Assembly (NCBI RefSeq): GCF_003176895.1
Contig: NZ_QGTD01000005.1
Coordinates: 310,001 to 374,000, forward strand
DNA from: Gracilibacillus dipsosauri
GTDB taxonomy: Bacteria; Bacillota; Bacilli; Bacillales; Amphibacillaceae
DNA: 64,000 bases
Direction: 5' to 3'
Shown: piece after piece, positions 1 through 8,300 of the stretch
Layout: every line of letters starts with the position of its first letter
Numbering within the stretch: position 1 is the stretch's first letter
Notes under the pieces: model-generated
Told to the model about the DNA's origin: nothing
Seen by the model: only the letters and a program-made list of their open reading frames with translations
Databases searched by the model: none
Translations under genes and position numbers: made by a program

Positions 1-1858
1 TCCATCTTCCGTAATAATCCATACTAGACCATGAAGCAACTGGCCAGCAGTCATTTAACTGCCAATATAAAGATCCCATACATCGTCCTAGATTTCGGCG
101 CCAATGCTCTACTCCATATTTAATGGCTTCTGCCTGTAACAGCTGGGAAGTATAAAGCAAAGCATCAAAATCTTTCGGATAAAGGAAATTTTCTGATAGA
201 TAAAATAAAATCTTCCCATTTGCCGCATCATTTTTTTGATGCTTTTCCATTACCCTTGAGAAAATATTACGATCTTCTGCCTCTGTAAATGCTTCCACTG
301 TTTTTATTGAAGGGAATGATTGAAAACCAAATTCAGAGCAAAAACGGAAATGATACTTGCGATACTCGGTAAATGGCTTCTCGCCATGCCAGACTTCCCA
401 ATAGTGTACATCTCCAACATCTGGATTCTTCGGATTGTCAAAGCCTCCACCAGATGACGGTGAAGAGGACCAATAAAAGGTTTGCGGGTCATGCTCTTTC
501 ACAATATCAGGTAAGATGATTTCAAATAGCTTAATATAATCTCTGCGCCAATCCGATCGTTTTGGCCAACCCCAAAATTCCATTGCTTCTTCAACCTCAT
601 TATTGCCACACCAAATTCCAAGAGAAGCATGATGACGAATTCGTTTTATTTGATCGATCGCTTCCTCGCGAATGTTTTGTTCAAATTCCTCTGTTAGTCG
701 ATAAACACTGCATGCATACATAAAATCCTGCCAAACAATCAGTCCATACTTGTCACATAAATCATAAAAATAATCTTCTGGATAGTGTCCCCCACCCCAA
801 ACACGTATCATATTAAAGTTCGCTGCAACGCTATCCTTTATTAGCTGTTCAGTTCTTTCTTTGGAGGTTCTTGGTAACAAATTATCCTCTGGTATGTAGT
901 TTGCTCCCTTCATAAAAATTGGATAGCCGTTGACAACAAACTCAAAGGATTTACCCCATTGATCTTCTTCATGCCTTACGGTTATGGTTCTTAGACCAAT
1001 GGAGTATTTTCTTCTATCTAATTGTTCACTTTGTTTTTTAAGAATGATTTCTACTTGATATAATGGCTGTTCTCCATATCCAGCAGGCCACCATAGCTGT
1101 GGATTTTCAAGCGTAAAAGAAAGTTTCTCTTTCCTTGTATGATTGTGGACTACTTGCTCTGACTGATTACCATCTGGAGAAGTAATTTTAGCGATTAGGG
1201 ACAGATCTGGATCGACTTTTTCTTGGATTTCAGTTACTACATCTACCTGCACATACTTTTCATGGTGCTCTTGTTCAATATATACATCCTCTATTCTGTT
1301 CTCATTCCACATAACCATTTCAACATCACGCCAAATTCCAAGGTCAGGAATCTTTGGTCCCCAGTCCCATCCGAACATACTATGTGCTTTTCTTAAGTGA
1401 GGATAGCCTTCCAGGGCATGGTCTACACCTACTAATGGATCTTCTTGCTGTTTCTTCTCAATATAATGAATAGGTGAATAGAGCATAACTTCTATTGTAT
1501 TGCGTCCTTTTTTTAGAAAATGTTTCACCTCTAATCGATAAATTCGATGCATGTTTTCAGTGTGAAGGAGCTTATGACCATTTAAGAAAATGTCTGCAAC
1601 AGTATCTATTCCATGAAAATAGAGAGAGATATTTTCATAGTTTAACAGGTCTTCCTTTATTTCAAAATCCTTTTCGAATACATAATCTTTTTTAGCTATT
1701 TCGATTGCTTGTTCCTCATTATCTCGATAAAAAGGATCATCAATTACTCCTTTATCTAACAATGTGTTCATCACCGATGCTGGTAAGTCGATCGAGTACG
1801 AGCTTTTCTCTTCTAATCCCTTCATTCTCCAATTCTGATTGAAATTAATCGTTTTCAT
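1..1858 (-). CDS. beta-mannosidase, GH2 family (3' end outside window)
   Basis: This is a glycoside hydrolase family 2 enzyme expected to release terminal beta-mannose from manno-oligosaccharides. About 619 residues are visible and the C-terminus runs off the left edge (family members are usually about 800-850). Seen: an N-terminal jelly-roll region with FGWDWGPKIPDLG near residue 162, then a TIM-barrel region with WCGNNE (acid/base Glu about residue 421) and RFCSEFGFQS (nucleophile Glu about 509), the usual mannosidase pair. There is no signal peptide, so it is probably cytoplasmic and acts on imported oligosaccharides. The ATG is preceded by AGAGGTG. An operator-like site lies about 85 bp upstream, and a LacI-family gene is encoded upstream on the same strand. 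Beta-mannosidase rather than beta-galactosidase is inferred from the FGWDWGP and SEFGFQS signatures. Confidence 0.88.
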   Translation of the reverse strand, partial: MKTINFNQNWRMKGLEEKSSYSIDLPASVMNTLLDKGVIDDPFYRDNEEQAIEIAKKDYVFEKDFEIKEDLLNYENISLYFHGIDTVADIFLNGHKLLHTENMHRIYRLEVKHFLKKGRNTIEVMLYSPIHYIEKKQQEDPLVGVDHALEGYPHLRKAHSMFGWDWGPKIPDLGIWRDVEMVMWNENRIEDVYIEQEHHEKYVQVDVVTEIQEKVDPDLSLIAKITSPDGNQSEQVVHNHTRKEKLSFTLENPQLWWPAGYGEQPLYQVEIILKKQSEQLDRRKYSIGLRTITVRHEEDQWGKSFEFVVNGYPIFMKGANYIPEDNLLPRTSKERTEQLIKDSVAANFNMIRVWGGGHYPEDYFYDLCDKYGLIVWQDFMYACSVYRLTEEFEQNIREEAIDQIKRIRHHASLGIWCGNNEVEEAMEFWGWPKRSDWRRDYIKLFEIILPDIVKEHDPQTFYWSSSPSSGGGFDNPKNPDVGDVHYWEVWHGEKPFTEYRKYHFRFCSEFGFQSFPSIKTVEAFTEAEDRNIFSRVMEKHQKNDAANGKILFYLSENFLYPKDFDALLYTSQLLQAEAIKYGVEHWRRNLGRCMGSLYWQLNDCWPVASWSSMDYYGRW

Positions 1859-1940
1859 GGTTCACCTCTTCTTAGGTTTATATTTGATATTGCTGATCTC
1901 TTACTCCAGCTTATGTTTTGATCTCTCCCCCTTTTATTAA

Positions 1941-1952
1941 GTTAACGTTTAG
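1941..1952. promoter_or_regulatory. putative LacI-type operator upstream of beta-mannosidase
   Basis: GTTAACGTTTAG lies about 85 bp upstream of the mannosidase ATG. It matches, in reverse complement, 11 of 12 bases of GTAAACGTTAAC at 5761-5772 upstream of the alpha-galactosidase pseudogene. The central AACGTT resembles LacI/GalR-family operators. The neighbouring LacI-type regulator is the natural candidate, but binding is inferred. Confidence 0.4.
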
Positions 1953-2111
1953 GTTTACGATAACTTAATAATAACTTGTGAACGGTTACTAGTCAATAGA
2001 TGTAAAAAGAATAATCCCTTACTTTTTGCATTACAAAAAGCCCCGGTAATACGAACCTCTCTTCATGTTTGATATAAAAGTGCTGATATGTTTTATCGAC
2101 TGCAATTCCAT

Positions 2112-3983
2112 ATCGAGTAGAGGGGAAAGTTAAATAACTATCCGCCCCTCTCACACCACCGTACGTACGGTTCCTTATACGGCGGTTCAATTTATATCAC
2201 AGTGTGTACTTTTAAGTAGTAGTCTAAGACAAAGGGTATACCCCTTTGCTTGAGACGTTTGTTAGATAAAGCTCTTTGAACCACCTTCGATAGCCCAATG
2301 AAACGATACCCTCTTCGACAGTAAGTTAAGCCTTTTGATTCCTCTTCGGGAATGCCAAGCTGGATAAGAGATTTTATTCTCTTCTTGTTGTTCTTCCATT
2401 GCTTCCAGATGATTACTCGAAGTCGGGAGCGAAGTTTTGCGTCTACCGCTCCAAGTGCTTTCTTCATGTTGGCTATCTTGAAGTAGTTGACCCAACCTAG
2501 AATGACCTGTTTTAACTTGACGATTCTGTCATCTAGTGAGATGCCCAGATTTCGTTTCGTTAACTTTCGCAGTTTCCTTTGAAATTTCTGAATCGATTTT
2601 TCATGTGGTCTTGGTTGGAACTTTTCCTTATTAAAATCATAGTAGAAACCGAATCCTAGAAATTTTGTTTCACCAGGACGGGAGATTCTACTCTTTTCCA
2701 CATTTACCTTTAATCCCAATTTCTTCTCGATAAATTTTGTAATGGAAGTGAGCACTCTATTCGCTGCTTTTTCGCTTCTTATGAAAATGAGACTATCATC
2801 TGCGTATCTGACGAAACGCAGTCCTCTTGCTTCTAGTTCCTTATCCAACTCGTTCAACATAATGTTGCTTAGGAGTGGGCTAAGATTGCCTCCCTGTGAT
2901 GTTCCAACTGGCGTATCTTCATATTTACCATGGACCATTACTCCACTTACGAGATATTTCCGTATAAGGGAAATCACATCTCCATCTTTTATCGTATGGG
3001 AGATGATTCTCATCAGCTTGTCGTGATGAACCGTATCAAAGAATCGCTCTAAGTCAATATCTACTAACCATTCATATCCATCATTTATATATTCTAGCGC
3101 TTGAATAATTGCCATTTCACAGCTTCTTCTAGGTCGGAAACCATAGCTGTATTCACTGAATTGTTTTTCAAATATGGGGTTAAGTTTTTGACTGATTGCT
3201 TGTTATACCACTCTGTCGACAACCGTTGGGATACCTAGTTTGCGCATTTTTCCATTTTTCTTTTGGAATCTCGACTCGCAATGCTGGCGAAGGTTGGTAT
3301 TTTCTTTTCCGGATTTGAGCACGAAGTTCATCCTTCTGTTCTTTCAGATATTCCTTTAATTCTTCTACACTCACTCCGTCTACTCCACTTGCACCTTTAT
3401 TGCGATACACGCGCTTATAAGCTTGATTCATATTTTGATTGCTTAAGATTTCTTCTAAAAGCTCCACACTCGTTTCTTCCTTTCCGTTAACGTGACGATC
3501 AGACACTTCTCTTTTGAGTATCCTCTGAGATACGCTCATACTTTCCTCATTAACACATTCTGAAATATATCTGCCGTGCGTTCATGGCGTAGAAACACTA
3601 TAAATTGTTCAGCCCTTCATGATTTCATCACTACTATGGCTTCGGCTGACTTCTCACGGTAAACCTTTTTCGACCAGCTTTCTTTATAGGGGACTCCTCA
3701 GCTGTCCGTGAGACCTCCCAGGGTAAGGCAACTATCTTTCCTCTTTTACTCGTCTGATTTACTCTATAGGATTACGCACATCTTTTGGACTTTGACTTGT
3801 TATGGAGCCTTATCCGCCTATAAAGCCTTGGTATCAGATTTCTGTTCGTCGAGCCAAGATTTTGATACACGCTTCCTTCAGCCCTTACCTCACGATAAGT
3901 ACCTTGCGCTTCTCTAGTGGTTGGTTGATGTGTACCCCCACAGTGGACTTTCACCACCTAGATAGTCGCCATGCCTGGCGCAC
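2112..3983 (-). mobile_element. group II intron (about 1.87 kb) with defective maturase gene
   Basis: On the minus strand the element begins GTGCGCCAGGCATGG at 3983, matching the 5' GUGYG consensus. It encodes a reverse transcriptase and ends with a domain V/VI-like structure: CCGCCGTAT and TACGTACGGTGG arms near 2150-2185, then a GGGG...CCCC stem, ending CTACTCGAT at 2112. The 5' junction lies directly after the T-run of the lacI terminator, an insertion habit well known for class C introns. I did not fold the RNA, so the class is open. The internal reverse transcriptase is broken, so mobility would need help in trans. The 3' boundary could shift by a few bases. Confidence 0.85.
2192..3539 (-). 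pseudogene. group II intron reverse transcriptase/maturase, inactivated
   Basis: An intact LtrA-like protein would promote splicing and retrohoming of its intron. The 5' piece (3180-3539) carries the N-terminal reverse transcriptase region with SNQNMNQAYKRVYRNKGASG. The 3' piece (2192-3115) carries the palm with YADD (in FVRYADDS) and the maturase X region. Two lesions separate them. One extra A in the A-run near 3258 shifts the frame after EIPKE. In the restored frame (ENGKMRKLGIPTVVDRVV) there is then a TAA where a Gln codon is expected before QAISQKLNP. Removing both gives one continuous protein of about 420-430 residues ending LDYYLKVHTVI. No HNH endonuclease domain is visible. Confidence 0.88.
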
Positions 3984-3985
3984 AT

Positions 3986-4013
3986 AAAAAAGACCCAGGC
4001 TTCCACCTTGGTC
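3986..4013 (-). terminator. rho-independent terminator of lacI-type gene
   Basis: Minus-strand stem GACCAAGGT / GCCTGGGTC with loop GGAA, followed by TTTTTT. It lies 23 bp after the regulator stop codon. The group II intron begins 3 bp beyond its T-run. Confidence 0.75.
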
Positions 4014-4035
4014 CATAATCAGTAAATATACGTTT

Positions 4036-5046
4036 TTATTCGCTTAGCCTTTTGACAGAATCTCGATAAATAATTTTACCTTTTACTGCAACTCTTCCGA
4101 ACGCTGCCGTTTCATCATCCATCTTCTCGCAAATAAATTTCACCGCATTTTTCGCCATTTCATCAATATCTACTTCCACTGTTGTTAAGTTAGGGGATGT
4201 TAATGTCGCATAAATATCATTATCAAATCCGACAACCGAACAATCCTCAGGAATTTTAAACCCATTTTTTTGTAGTCTTTCCATTAATAAATGGGCAACC
4301 TGATCACAGTTACAAACGAACGCAGTTGGTAATGCTTCTGGTAAATCGAATTCAATAAAGCTTCCGCGGTCATCACGATCACTTATTACATACTCTTGTT
4401 TCAAGTGAATTTTGTGTTCTAATAACGATTTATAATAACCGAGAAAACGATCTTGAATACTGCTTGTGGAGAACAAATTACCGACATAAGCAATTTCGCG
4501 ATGCCCTGCCTGAATCAAATAGTTCGTCAATTCATAGGCACCATAAAAGTTATCGGTAATTACGGCGTCTACGTCCGCATTCTCATCATAAAAATCTAAA
4601 AACACGAGTGGCATATCCACACTCTGCATCAACTCAATATATTCCTTAGAAGGTTGACCGAGTAGAATAAAACCATCCACTCTCCTTTCATGATATATCC
4701 TTGGAAGCTTTAAACCTTCTTCATCGTCAGATGGCAAAATATGAATAATGCCATAATAGCCTCTTTCTTCTAATTTTTGTGCAATCGACTGATAAACCTT
4801 TAAGTAAAAGGATTGTGTCATACCAGTAAAACGTTCCGGAATGATCACACATACGTTATAAGATTTCCCATCCTTCATTGATTTTGCCATGGTATTATAA
4901 CGATAACCCATTTTGTCTGCTAAGGCTTTAATCTTTTCTTTTAATTCATCACTTACCCCGTCTTTATCATTTAACGCCTTTGAAACGGTAACACTACTTA
5001 CCTTCAGTTTTTCTGCAATATCCTTCATTGTCACATTTGTCTTCAA
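4036..5046 (-). CDS. LacI/GalR-family transcriptional regulator
   Basis: A DNA-binding regulator of the LacI family. The N-terminal helix-turn-helix reads VTMKDIAEKLKVSSVTVSKA, with the hinge helix around NTMAKSMKDG. It is followed by a periplasmic-binding-protein-like sensor domain (VDGFILLG, VGFDND). I place the start at TTG 5046 because GGGGTGG sits 5 bases upstream and the product then begins as family members do. An in-frame TTG at 5082 with AAGGGG upstream is a longer alternative (348 residues). It lies between the beta-mannosidase and a dead alpha-galactosidase, so manno- or galactomanno-oligosaccharides are plausible effectors (inference). It ends at a clear terminator. Confidence 0.88.
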   Translation of the reverse strand: MKTNVTMKDIAEKLKVSSVTVSKALNDKDGVSDELKEKIKALADKMGYRYNTMAKSMKDGKSYNVCVIIPERFTGMTQSFYLKVYQSIAQKLEERGYYGIIHILPSDDEEGLKLPRIYHERRVDGFILLGQPSKEYIELMQSVDMPLVFLDFYDENADVDAVITDNFYGAYELTNYLIQAGHREIAYVGNLFSTSSIQDRFLGYYKSLLEHKIHLKQEYVISDRDDRGSFIEFDLPEALPTAFVCNCDQVAHLLMERLQKNGFKIPEDCSVVGFDNDIYATLTSPNLTTVEVDIDEMAKNAVKFICEKMDDETAAFGRVAVKGKIIYRDSVKRLSE

Positions 5047-5215
5047 TTTATCCACCCCAACCTTATCATTCAAACTGAACAATCCCCTTGTAAGAATTAT
5101 CTTACCATTGATTCAGCCTCATTACTTAATTATTTTACTTAATTATTACTTATTTTGGTTTGTCAGTAAAGTACCTGGTCTTATCCTACATCCTCCGACA
5201 CTCTTTCAATAAATT

Positions 5216-5478
5216 CTAAACAAAATTTTCCGTTATGATAAAAGGTTTTCCATGGTTTACCGATTTCCAATTGCGATCAAGCTCTTCCACATAAACATTA
5301 TGGAAAGGATTGAAGCCATTATCTTCGATGAGTTCATAAATCCCCACTCTAATCTAGTTGCATAATAATGTCTTGTCAATTTTTTATTAAAATAAAAATA
5401 CAATCGCCGAGATTCATCGCACAATACCCGTATAAAGTCACTATAGGAACAGTTGATCCCACAATGAATAAAAGGAGA
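5216..5478 (-). pseudogene. remnant of an unidentified coding sequence
   Basis: Two coding-like minus-strand stretches join across a frame change near 5345. The first reads SPFIHCGINCSYSDFIRVLC and later LYFYFNKKL. The second reads GIYELIEDNGFNPFHNVYVE and ends ENFV at a stop codon at 5216. No start codon with a ribosome binding site precedes it, and a stop lies immediately upstream, so it looks like the 3' end of a decayed gene. I do not recognise the family. Given the surroundings, another carbohydrate enzyme is possible but unsupported. Confidence 0.35.
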
Positions 5479-5760
5479 TTACACTCTACAAAGTGGACCT
5501 GTCTAAAGATTACAATTTAAAGTGTCTTATCTCACATTGATAAATCTTGAACGCACAAATGTGAATCAAGTCTAGTCTTTAAGTTCGATTGATTTATTAT
5601 AAGCTCAGGATTCCATTTTATCTCTTTAAAACGTTGACGAAACTTTTACTCACGGTACCTAACCTATTAAGTAATAATTATCTTAAATTCAATTTTTCCA
5701 TTCTAGTAATAATACATCTATCACCTTTGATATCATGCATATTATCTAATATATTAATAG

Positions 5761-5772
5761 GTAAACGTTAAC
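5761..5772. promoter_or_regulatory. putative LacI-type operator upstream of GH36 pseudogene
   Basis: GTAAACGTTAAC lies 17 bp upstream of the TTG start of the alpha-galactosidase pseudogene, directly before its AAGGGGGAT ribosome binding site. It is nearly palindromic and shares 11 of 12 bases with the site at 1941-1952. Confidence 0.4.
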
Positions 5773-5789
5773 CTTTAAGGGGGATTAAA

Positions 5790-6188
5790 TTGTCCATAAC
5801 TATTAATGAAAGTCATGTAGAATTTCACCTTTACAATGATTAAATTAGTTATATTTTCCGCGTATTAGAAAAGGGCCATCAGCTGGAGCCTTTATATTAT
5901 GGTAAGTGAATACATCACCGAGATTCTTTTGAGCATTTAATTTAGCGTGAAATACGGCCTTCCTGTAACATGTTTGAAGATGATCACTCATGTGATCATG
6001 AGAGAAGATAGAAGTCATATTACTAATTTTGTCTATCAGGCTTATCGTGTTATAAAGGGTAAATGATTCATTTACAAGGGGCGCGGGCAAGAGAAGGCCA
6101 TCTCGAAAAGAAAAGATTATCCAAAAGGGTTCAATCCATTTATATCGAACTTTATAGATACTTTCATGTATCTTCCCATCAATACTGA
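5790..6188 (+). pseudogene. alpha-galactosidase (GH36) pseudogene, heavily decayed
   Basis: A TTG with AAGGGGGAT upstream starts MSITINESHVEFHLYND, typical of the GH36 N-terminus, then meets TAA where Lys is expected. The same frame continues ISYIFRVLEKGHQ, LEPLYYGK, stop, IHHRDSFEHLI, stop, REIRPSCNMFEDDH, all characteristic of GH36. After an apparent deletion another frame reads ITNFVYQAYRVIKGK. The first frame resumes with MIHLQGARAREGHLEKKRL, SKRVQSIY and SSHQY. Intact GH36 enzymes are about 730 residues, so most of the gene is deleted. The 124-residue minus-strand reading frame at 5845-6219 is its antisense shadow. An intact version would have removed galactose side chains, fitting the neighbouring beta-mannosidase. 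Confidence 0.8.
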
Positions 6189-6287
6189 TCGACATCAAGT
6201 CACCCTTTTTATTCAACATTTATGAATATAAGTTATGACACCTTCCGATATGCTGGTTTTATCACATTTATAAAACGGTATCAATAC

Positions 6288-6400
6288 TCTAGAGTTGTGA
6301 CACCAAGTAGAACTGTTGTAGTTTTCAAGACATAAATAAAGCCGATTTCCAAATTGATAAATCGACTTCTTCTTTCACTAAAGCACCCGTTAGCATAATT
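6288..6400 (-). repeat. long cassette 'tail' repeat A, with boundary motif GCACCCGTTAGC
   Basis: Read on the minus strand directly after the acetyltransferase stop, this has CTAACGGGTGCTTTAGTG, then AAGAAGTCGATTT and AAATCGGCTT arms forming a terminator-like hairpin, and about 50 bp ending at GGTGTCACAACTC. The whole stretch recurs, inverted, at 12937-13030 with only small differences. The core motif is at 6383-6394. Confidence 0.7.
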
Positions 6401-6404
6401 AAGC

Positions 6405-6941
6405 CTATCTTTTATTTATTTCCTTCCATTCATTCTCTAAAATACTCATTTCCCACAAACTCCAGTATTCGTCACCAATCTTTCTTGAGTCTCTGTGTAA
6501 CCCTTCTTTTATAAATCCCGTTTTTTCATAACAAGCAATTGCTGAAGCGTTAAAATCAAATACACCAAGACTAACTCTATGTAATTTAAGTTCATCAAAT
6601 GCAACTTTGAGGATTTCGTTCATCATTTGTAGACCAATTCCTTTACCTCTTACATTTTTATCTCCTACTAACACTTTTCCCACTCTTGCCGACTTGTTGC
6701 TTCGGTCAATATTACCCAATGATATATGTCCAATTACATATCCAGTTTCCTTTTCTATAATACTGTATATAAAAATAGGAGAATTATCAGTGTTCGCATC
6801 TTTAAGATAATTCTCCAACTGTTGTTCAGTTAATGGGAAACTAAAATTAGGACCTCCCCATTGGAGTAAAAATTCTGGTGTTTCAATCCAATTTATAAGT
6901 TGTTGAAAATCTGAACGTTCAAAAAATCTTAATTTAATCAT
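6405..6941 (-). CDS. GNAT-family N-acetyltransferase (RimJ/RimL-like)
   Basis: A 178-residue GCN5-related N-acetyltransferase, cytoplasmic, transferring acetyl from acetyl-CoA to an unknown amine. The acetyl-CoA binding loop is visible as VRGKGIGLQMM (residues about 98-108), preceded by VGKVLVGDKN and followed by NASAIACYEKTGFIKEG, the usual C-terminal motif of the RimJ/RimL-like Acetyltransf_3 group. The length is complete for the family. The ribosome binding site is weak (GAGGAAAA well upstream of ATG). The gene sits alone between boundary motifs at 6383-6394 and 7017-7028, like the other small genes here, which suggests it travelled as a cassette. The substrate cannot be inferred. Confidence 0.85.
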   Translation of the reverse strand: MIKLRFFERSDFQQLINWIETPEFLLQWGGPNFSFPLTEQQLENYLKDANTDNSPIFIYSIIEKETGYVIGHISLGNIDRSNKSARVGKVLVGDKNVRGKGIGLQMMNEILKVAFDELKLHRVSLGVFDFNASAIACYEKTGFIKEGLHRDSRKIGDEYWSLWEMSILENEWKEINKR

Positions 6942-7016
6942 AAAAAACGTTTTCCTCGTTTCTATATTTAATATTTGAATTGAAGCTATTAACAGTGTAC
7001 CTCTTGTTCAGGATTC

Positions 7017-7028
7017 GCACCCGTTACT
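7017..7028 (-). repeat. cassette boundary motif B
   Basis: GCACCCGTTACT, preceded by CTCTTGTTCAGGATTC. It lies about 100 bp after the stop of the gene at 7131-7679, farther than the other copies. Confidence 0.5.
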
Positions 7029-7130
7029 TTAAGTACACTAATTCACAAACTATTTGTTTAAATAAGTTCTACGTCAAATTTCCTTTTTCTTTTTTTGAAA
7101 TATATTCTAAAATATAAGATTATAATTATT

Positions 7131-7679
7131 TTATTTACATAAATTTAAAGGTTCATCATCCCATACCTGCACTTCAATATATCTTTCAGGTCCATATTTT
7201 CCGTCTTTATTCCATTCTTGAGGGAATCCATATAGTTTTATTATCTTTGAAATTTCTTCAAGAGTATAGACTTGACCTCTATACGGCTTCCCATCCTGAA
7301 ACCTCATCGCTGGAATGGAATCACCATATGTAAAACTTATTGATTTTGAATTAAAACTTTTTATTGGAATTTTTACTTCCATTCCATTCTGGAACCATTC
7401 CTTTACCCACGCACATTCCCCTAATATAAAATAGTGCGGAAATCCTTTCTTGGGTTCGCCACCTTTTTTTATAAATAATTCTCTTATTTTTTGTTCTAAT
7501 TCCCTACGTATTATTAAATAATTTTCTGGTCGTTTGGCAGCAAATGTATTATTTTCTTTTTGAAGTTTTTTTAGAATTTTTTCAGCGTCATCTATATCAA
7601 GTTCGGATAGATTAATTAAGGGACCGGTATTGCGTTCATAGTAATGATAAAGAAAGGTTGCTTCTTCATATAAATCCAT
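7131..7679 (-). CDS. hypothetical protein (182 aa)
   Basis: The start is ATG 7679, chosen because AAGGAGGAAACTC lies directly upstream. A further ATG at 7703 has no ribosome binding site. The product is soluble, with no signal peptide or membrane segment. The N-terminal third is charged and helical (DDAEKILKKLQKEN). The C-terminal part is mixed alpha/beta with several aromatic and Gly/Pro turns (GFPHYFILGECAWVKEWF and GPERYIEVQVWDDEPLNL). I do not recognise the family. It is a single-gene unit on the minus strand between boundary motifs B and C, with the AT-rich composition of its neighbours. An accessory-cassette role is inferred from position only. Confidence 0.7.
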   Translation of the reverse strand: MDLYEEATFLYHYYERNTGPLINLSELDIDDAEKILKKLQKENNTFAAKRPENYLIIRRELEQKIRELFIKKGGEPKKGFPHYFILGECAWVKEWFQNGMEVKIPIKSFNSKSISFTYGDSIPAMRFQDGKPYRGQVYTLEEISKIIKLYGFPQEWNKDGKYGPERYIEVQVWDDEPLNLCK

Positions 7680-7802
7680 GAGTTTCCTCCTTACATAGAC
7701 CATGTTTACAATATATTCATAAAAAACTTGTCCTTGTTCAAATAAACTATTTCATTACTTCAATAAATCAGTAGACAGAGCACTTTGCTTTCTTGAAGAA
7801 AC

Positions 7803-7814
7803 GCACCCTTTAGC
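7803..7814 (-). repeat. cassette boundary motif C
   Basis: GCACCCTTTAGC, preceded by TTTCTTGAAGAAAC. It abuts the TAA stop codon of the 27-residue peptide gene (7815-7817). Confidence 0.55.
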
Positions 7815-7898
7815 TTAACAATCATTTTTCAGATATTGGCATATATTTTGTAAAATAAGTGCGAGTATTAGTAATATAGATAAAATAATCGGTAACAT
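7815..7898 (-). CDS. small hydrophobic peptide (27 aa)
   Basis: An ATG at 7898 is preceded by AAAAGGGGAATTAAA, a strong ribosome binding site. The product is a single hydrophobic helix (MLPIILSILLILALILQNIC) with a short polar tail, so probably a one-pass membrane peptide. Its stop codon touches boundary motif C, just as other genes here end at such a motif, which supports it as a genuine unit. Function is unknown. Small toxin-like or holin-like membrane peptides look similar, but nothing specific supports that. Confidence 0.55.
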   Translation of the reverse strand: MLPIILSILLILALILQNICQYLKNDC

Positions 7899-8034
7899 TT
7901 TAATTCCCCTTTTTTATGGCAGTTGTGTGCCACTTTTCCTTTTCTAAGAATACGTTTTGTAACGAATTGAGTTTCATTTCTTACTGCATTTACATCTGCG
8001 TTTGTCAAGAAGCGAATAACATAATTGAACACTC

Positions 8035-8046
8035 GCACCCAACAGT
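8035..8046 (-). repeat. divergent cassette boundary motif D
   Basis: GCACCCAACAGT. Only the GCACCC half fits the consensus. It lies 18 bp from the stop of the gene at 8065-8226, in the position expected for a boundary. Confidence 0.35.
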
Positions 8047-8064
8047 TGAATAGCAAACTTGCAC

Positions 8065-8226
8065 CTACTTATTAAGTTCATCTAATAATTGTATTATCTC
8101 TTGGTTCTGTTTAACTTGAATTTCACTATTTAATTTGATTTTGTAAATCCACATCAATAACAAAACTACCGCAATAGGTAAACCGATATATACAAACAAA
8201 ATCCAAATAAATGCTAAACCACCCAT
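8065..8226 (-). CDS. small single-pass membrane protein (53 aa)
   Basis: The start is ATG 8226 because AAAGGGGAGATTGTA directly precedes it; the reading frame is open farther upstream. The product is MGGLAFIWILFVYIGLPIAV, continuing VLLLMWIYKIK, then a polar C-terminal helix (SEIQVKQNQEIIQLLDELNK). This is one long transmembrane segment with a cytoplasmic amphipathic or coiled-coil tail. Small membrane proteins of this shape are common in Bacillaceae, but I do not recognise a named family. It lies between boundary motifs D and E. Confidence 0.65.
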   Translation of the reverse strand: MGGLAFIWILFVYIGLPIAVVLLLMWIYKIKLNSEIQVKQNQEIIQLLDELNK

Positions 8227-8273
8227 TACAATCTCCCCTTTAACGAAATGGCTGTATCCCTTATTGAAGATAA

Positions 8274-8285
8274 GCATCCGTTAGC
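8274..8285 (-). repeat. cassette boundary motif E
   Basis: GCATCCGTTAGC, preceded by CCCTTATTGAAGATAA. It lies 15 bp after the stop of the gene at 8301-8843. Confidence 0.5.
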
Positions 8286-8300
8286 ACAAGAAACGATTAT

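Noticed and set aside
1993-2190. 65-codon minus-strand frame covering the intron 3' end
   Set aside because: It spans intron domains V and VI and the exon junction, with no ribosome binding site.
5461-5514. Sequence resembling an insertion sequence end (ACACTCTACAAAGTGGACCT)
   Set aside because: There is no partner inverted repeat nearby and no transposase fragment, so I do not call a mobile element.
5845-6219. 124-codon open frame on the minus strand (possible start at 6195 with AAGGGTGA)
   Set aside because: The opposite strand carries clear GH36 alpha-galactosidase fragments throughout this span. The frame is most simply an antisense shadow, although the ribosome-binding-like sequence at 6195 leaves a small chance that it is translated.
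7868-8056. 62-codon minus-strand frame between motifs C and D
   Set aside because: It has no ribosome binding site, overlaps the better-supported 27-residue peptide in another frame, and covers boundary-repeat sequence.
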